Shown: positions 6,061-7,852 of the stretch, one piece after another
How the letters are laid out: the number at the start of each line of letters is the position of its first letter
How positions within the stretch are numbered: position 1 is the stretch's first letter
Assembly (NCBI GenBank): GCA_002686465.1
Contig: NZCP01000030.1
Span: 1-7,852 of the forward strand
Direction: 5' to 3'
DNA from: Candidatus Woesebacteria bacterium
GTDB lineage: Bacteria > Patescibacteriota > Microgenomatia > UBA8517 > UBA10165
DNA length: 7,852 bases
Program-made: the position numbers and the translations under genes
The notes under the pieces: model-generated
What the model saw: the letters and a program-made list of their open reading frames with translations, nothing else
The model's database searches: none
What the model was told of the DNA's origin: nothing

Positions 6061-6085
6061 GTCGTCTAGTGAACGACGTTCGAAC
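6061..6085. promoter_or_regulatory. Inverted repeats at the obg transcription start
   Basis: GTCGT (6061-6065) pairs with ACGAC (6073-6077) around a 7-base loop, and directly beside it is the perfect 8-base palindrome GTTCGAAC (6078-6085). Together they read GAAC-GAC-GTTC-GAAC over 6071-6085. They sit just downstream of the -10 box, where a repressor would block initiation or a hairpin would open the leader. No regulator is identified. Confidence 0.4.
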
Positions 6086-6087
6086 CT

Positions 6088-6096
6088 ATTATATCA
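6088..6096 (-). promoter_or_regulatory. Extended -10 promoter for obg
   Basis: TGATATAAT on the minus strand is a perfect extended -10 element (TGn followed by TATAAT). There is no clear -35, which extended -10 promoters can do without. Initiation near 6081 would give an obg leader of about 90 bases, containing the inverted repeats described at 6061-6085 and 5996-6010. The remainder of the 5989-6152 spacer shows nothing recognisable. Confidence 0.55.
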
Positions 6097-6152
6097 GTGC
6101 TGAGGCGAAAGAAAAAGATATTTTGAGAAGCCTATTACTTACAGAGGAGCAT

Positions 6153-6296
6153 TCATTGTTTTTTACTTAGCTTATTGGCTACTTCTCTAAAGAGAATATC
6201 AAAAGCTGCATCCAGCTTTCTTTGTGCTTCTCTTTTTTGCTCTGGAGTCTTTGCAATATTTACAAATTTTACTCTAATTGTTTCCGTCCATTTCAT
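6153..6296 (-). CDS. Unassigned 47-residue protein, translationally coupled
   Basis: I do not recognise this protein. It has an ATG start at 6296 overlapping the upstream gene's TGA (ATGA, sharing four bases), a classic coupling arrangement, and ends in TGA at 6153-6155. The sequence opens MKWTETIRVKFVNIA, which looks like a beta strand. A highly charged amphipathic helix follows (about 17-45, PEQKREAQRKLDAAFDILF and beyond). There are no cysteines, signal peptide or membrane segment, so it is probably cytosolic. The balanced charge, regular heptad-like hydrophobics and exact overlap with its neighbour argue that it is a true gene rather than a chance frame. The function is unknown; the pairing suggests that it acts with the membrane peptide encoded just upstream. 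Confidence 0.65.
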   Translation of the reverse strand: MKWTETIRVKFVNIAKTPEQKREAQRKLDAAFDILFREVANKLSKKQ

Positions 6297-6499
6297 TTTT
6301 CAGCGCATTTTAAGCTGTAGCTGTAGGGGTTGTTACCAATTTGTTCAAGCACTAAAGGGCACACAATTCCAGTAAAATTGTCAACTCTTAAAGGAGAAGC
6401 CTCACTACGGGGAATATATGTGTAACGGTTAAGCCAGAGGAGCAGTAAAAGCAAGAGGGCAATAACGGCTAAGAGGATTGTCAAAAGGTTTTTTTGCAC
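6293..6499 (-). CDS. Unassigned 68-residue single-pass membrane peptide
   Basis: I do not recognise this protein. It starts with GTG and has a short charged head (MQKN), a strongly hydrophobic helix (about 5-23, leucine-rich) and a polar tail of about 45 residues. The tail contains R39-V-D-N-F-T-G, then C47 and C65. The layout (positive head, one helix, polar tail) suggests an inner-membrane signal anchor with the tail outside, where the two cysteines could pair; the orientation is inference. The GTG lies 7 bases after a good -10 box, and an in-frame TGA lies upstream, so this start is well supported. A TTG six codons in is the only nearby alternative. Its stop overlaps the start of the 47-residue gene. 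Confidence 0.65.
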   Translation of the reverse strand: MQKNLLTILLAVIALLLLLLLWLNRYTYIPRSEASPLRVDNFTGIVCPLVLEQIGNNPYSYSLKCAEK

Positions 6500-6540
6500 A
6501 GGTTTTATTTTAAAGGAAATTCAGAGGATTATCAAAGGTT
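6473..6540. repeat. Imperfect direct repeat of about 18 bases
   Basis: GAGGATTGTCAAAAGGTT (6473-6490) recurs as GAGGATTATCAAAGGTT (6524-6540) with one substitution and one missing base, 51 bases apart. The outer copy holds the -35 box of the 68-residue gene. The inner copy lies in the start of that gene and holds TTGACA on the minus strand. It may be a local duplication or a pair of binding sites. Confidence 0.5.
6507..6535 (-). promoter_or_regulatory. Promoter giving a leaderless transcript of the 68-residue gene
   Basis: TTGATA (6530-6535), a 17-base spacer and TAAAAT (6507-6512) match the sigma-70 consensus at five of six positions each with ideal spacing. The GTG start codon begins 7 bases after the -10, exactly where transcription should begin, so the mRNA probably lacks a 5' leader. 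This agrees with the absence of a Shine-Dalgarno. Confidence 0.6.
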
Positions 6541-6544
6541 AGTG

Positions 6545-6572
6545 TTTACTTATTAGCTTTTTTGTGTAAACT
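6545..6572 (+). promoter_or_regulatory. Possible promoter of the 272-residue membrane protein gene
   Basis: TTTACT (6545-6550), 16 bases, then TAAACT (6567-6572) each match the consensus at four of six positions. The ATG at 6580 begins 7 bases after the -10, again implying a leaderless message. The hexamers are embedded in an inverted repeat, GTTTAC (6544-6549) and GTAAAC (6566-6571). Confidence 0.35.
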
Positions 6573-6579
6573 GGCGTTA

Positions 6580-7398
6580 ATGTCAAGACGCACCCAACCT
6601 AAAGAAAGAGAGTATCGCGTACTTTCAGAGACTCCGTCTGATAAACCAAGCGAGTCGTGGGCAGCTTTCACTAATAATTTCTTATTTCGCTTCTTTGAGG
6701 GACGGAGTTTCTCTGTATGGTTATTTGTTAGTATAGCCCTGATTGTCCTTTATGCAAGATATGCACAATTTAATGAAAACGCACTTGGGGACCGGCTTGG
6801 GCAAATTTCATTGGGCCTTCTAGGTTTACTACTTCTCTATACACTTTACAGAAATTTGGTTTTCAGTAACCCGTTGGGATTAGGAAATAAAATAAGAGCA
6901 AAAATTAAACTCTCAGAGAGATATATAGAAAAGGGTTGGTTTGCAGAAACCGTGGGTGGCGAACCAAAAAAACTAAACCTGCCCCTAAATGTCATTAATT
7001 TCAGGAGATTACACTCCCGGATTAAAGTAATAAACTCAGGAAGTGGAAGGTGGAGAGCAGGATTTGTTTTTAAGCGCCCAGATGGAACCAGAGAATATAT
7101 TTTTCATGCGTATCAAGATGATGGAAATTCAGACTTTCGCACTAGGATTCTCGAGAGGCATCCTGGAGTAAAAGATTTTACTGAAAAAGATGTTGATAAG
7201 CCCATTGGTGTCAGGGATGTAGGAAATTTTGAGCTTGAGATAGTGAACAAAGACAAGAAATTACATTTTTATGTTGATGGTGTGGCCGTAGGTAGTTATG
7301 ACGTGCCGCTTGATAGGATTAGCGATGTAATGCTAGCTGCCTGGTCCGATGATAAACCTATCAAAATGTTATTTGAAAACACTGAAGCCTGGATTTAA
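6580..7398 (+). CDS. Two-helix membrane protein with predicted beta-sandwich domain
   Basis: No specific family is recognised. The 272-residue protein has a charged head (1-42) and two membrane helices (about 43-60 and 74-95, separated by NENALGDR). A soluble domain follows (about 105-272), rich in alternating beta-strand patterns: RIKVINSGSGRWRAGFVFKR, then FELEIVNKDKKLHFYVDG and VMLAAWSDD. The pattern of a strand, a -G-R-W-R-A-G-F-V-F- strand and a late K-L-x-F-Y-V-D-G hairpin resembles concanavalin-like (LamG or DUF1080 type) jelly rolls, which often bind carbohydrate; this is fold-level inference. Both termini would lie on the same side, probably the cytoplasm. I chose the ATG at 6580 over the in-frame TTG at 6562 because the TTG lies inside the likely promoter. 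Its stop shares four bases with the convergent regulator gene. Confidence 0.75.
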   Translation: MSRRTQPKEREYRVLSETPSDKPSESWAAFTNNFLFRFFEGRSFSVWLFVSIALIVLYARYAQFNENALGDRLGQISLGLLGLLLLYTLYRNLVFSNPLGLGNKIRAKIKLSERYIEKGWFAETVGGEPKKLNLPLNVINFRRLHSRIKVINSGSGRWRAGFVFKRPDGTREYIFHAYQDDGNSDFRTRILERHPGVKDFTEKDVDKPIGVRDVGNFELEIVNKDKKLHFYVDGVAVGSYDVPLDRISDVMLAAWSDDKPIKMLFENTEAWI

Positions 7399-7601
7399 TC
7401 GAGTAATTGCGATAGTTTAACCCTTAAGGAGGAGGCAACTTTTGTTACTGTTTTGAGTGTTGGATTTCTTTTTCCACCCTCAATTTCAATAACAGATTTA
7501 GGGTCCATTCTGGCGAGTTCTGCTAGAGCTTCTTGTGTAAGGCCTCGTTGTTTTCTAAGCTTTCTTATTCTCTCTCTAAGTTTTTGAGATATTTTCGCCA
7601 T
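7395..7601 (-). CDS. XRE/Cro-type helix-turn-helix regulator
   Basis: This 68-residue protein consists of little more than one HTH_3 (Cro/C1-type) DNA-binding domain. Helix 1 covers RERIRKLRKQRG (9-20) and helix 2 TQEALAELA (22-30). The recognition helix is near DPKSVIEIEGG (33-43), then the conserved G-K-R-x-P-T-L-K-T-V (43-52) and a final helix ending in LSQLL. No partner or effector domain is attached, so it probably acts as a small dimeric repressor. ATG 7601 is preceded by AAGG at a workable distance. The gene overlaps the stop of the convergent membrane-protein gene by four bases and diverges from the gene at 7696. The palindrome in the shared spacer is a natural candidate operator. The arrangement resembles small autoregulated control switches, but no toxin or phage gene is visible. 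Confidence 0.93.
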   Translation of the reverse strand: MAKISQKLRERIRKLRKQRGLTQEALAELARMDPKSVIEIEGGKRNPTLKTVTKVASSLRVKLSQLLD

Positions 7602-7604
7602 AAA

Positions 7605-7642
7605 ATGCCTTGCTTGACAGCGTATGGCATAGATGCCAGAAT
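7605..7642 (+). promoter_or_regulatory. Consensus -35 promoter with operator-like palindrome
   Basis: TTGACA (7614-7619) is a perfect -35 box. After 17 bases CAGAAT (7637-7642) matches TATAAT at four positions. The spacer contains the perfect inverted repeat TGGCAT-AG-ATGCCA (7625-7638), and another half-site, ATGCC, lies at 7605-7609. A dimeric repressor bound here would cover the promoter reading toward 7696 and the start region of the XRE gene. The direction and the regulator's identity are inference. Confidence 0.55.
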
Positions 7643-7648
7643 TAACAT

Positions 7649-7660
7649 GGAATATATTCC
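7649..7660. repeat. Perfect 12-base palindrome
   Basis: GGAATATATTCC is self-complementary over all 12 bases. It lies just past the candidate start point of the promoter reading toward 7696. It may be a second operator or chance. Confidence 0.4.
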
Positions 7661-7695
7661 AGATTTAGGCACGATATTGAAGCTAAAAACATCTT

Positions 7696-7852
7696 ATGGA
7701 TAAACAAGGCGGTGGAGATTGGTATACCACTGGTGCGCTTATAACAGGAATAATAGTTTTTCTTGTTGTCTGGATTTATGCGATATCTGAATGGGGTTTC
7801 CTTGTTGGAGTTGCATTGGGTTGGCTACCAGCTGCAATCGTGGGTTCTATTG
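7696..7852 (+). CDS. Unassigned membrane protein, partial at right edge
   Basis: The frame opens with ATG at 7696, four codons after an in-frame TAA, and stays open through the edge (52 codons seen). The head MDKQGGGDWYTTG is polar. Two hydrophobic helices follow at about 14-31 (ALITGIIVFLVVWIYAIS) and 34-52 (GFLVGVALGWLPAAIVG and beyond). The glycine-rich second helix with GW-L-P is a pattern often seen in small membrane proteins, including holin-like ones, but that is not enough to name it. No strong ribosome site is visible; AT-rich TAAAAA ends 6 bases before the ATG. It probably shares the spacer promoter and the XRE regulator with its divergent neighbour. Confidence 0.6.
   Translation, partial: MDKQGGGDWYTTGALITGIIVFLVVWIYAISEWGFLVGVALGWLPAAIVGSI

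Noticed and set aside
6058..6094. tRNA-like text: TCGTCTAGTG (as in a Glu/Gln D-arm) followed by GTTCGAAC (T-loop-like).
   Set aside because: There is no anticodon arm between them, and neither strand gives a 5-bp T-stem or a 7-bp acceptor stem. The loop match is explained by the GTTCGAAC palindrome.
6175..6375. Plus-strand frame of 66 codons with a Cys-rich tail.
   Set aside because: It runs opposite the coupled pair of small minus-strand genes, with no promoter or ribosome site of its own, and its composition mirrors those genes.

Overview
The window looks like a piece of a compact bacterial chromosome with short spacers, standard stop codons and moderately AT-rich DNA. Several traits suggest a Candidate Phyla Radiation (Patescibacteria) type genome: a CxxC-x17-CxxC zinc-ribbon protein with a glycine/arginine-rich head, a short Obg, divergent PurD and PurF, tiny unassigned proteins, and start codons sitting directly behind -10-like boxes. 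This placement is inference; no rRNA or marker phylogeny is available here.

Left part (1-4404): purD (minus, running off the left edge) is split by a single-base frameshift near 531-554. Divergent from it is a two-gene plus-strand unit, dgkA-type kinase followed by a PAP2 phosphatase, which together fit recycling of the polyprenyl lipid carrier. Converging on these is a minus-strand pair, purF followed by a membrane-anchored FKBP prolyl isomerase. PurF and PurD catalyse consecutive first steps of de novo purine synthesis (PRPP to phosphoribosylamine to GAR). PurF has a B. subtilis-like sequence but lacks the cysteines that would hold a [4Fe-4S] cluster.

Middle (4405-6152): a 159-bp spacer holds an inverted repeat just ahead of the purF start. 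Then come, on the minus strand, the zinc-ribbon gene and obg. Each has a TATAAT -10 box next to a small palindrome. The obg spacer (5989-6152) has an extended -10 (TGATATAAT) abutting GTTCGAAC.

Right part (6153-7852): a minus-strand pair of small unassigned genes (68-aa membrane peptide and a 47-aa protein, coupled by an ATGA overlap) has a good promoter that would start transcription on its GTG codon. Divergent from it is a 272-aa protein with two membrane helices and a predicted beta-sandwich domain. It ends tail-to-tail, sharing four bases, with an XRE-type regulator. The regulator and a partial membrane-protein gene at the right edge diverge from a 94-bp spacer that holds a consensus -35, a TGGCAT-AG-ATGCCA operator-like palindrome and a second palindrome.

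No tRNA, rRNA, CRISPR array, insertion sequence or convincing rho-independent terminator was seen. No gene-free stretch exceeds 300 bases; the longest are 5989-6152 and 4405-4563, both described below. The most novel-looking material is the 6153-7852 block of unassigned small membrane genes with a local regulator; I cannot show that it is a functional system.
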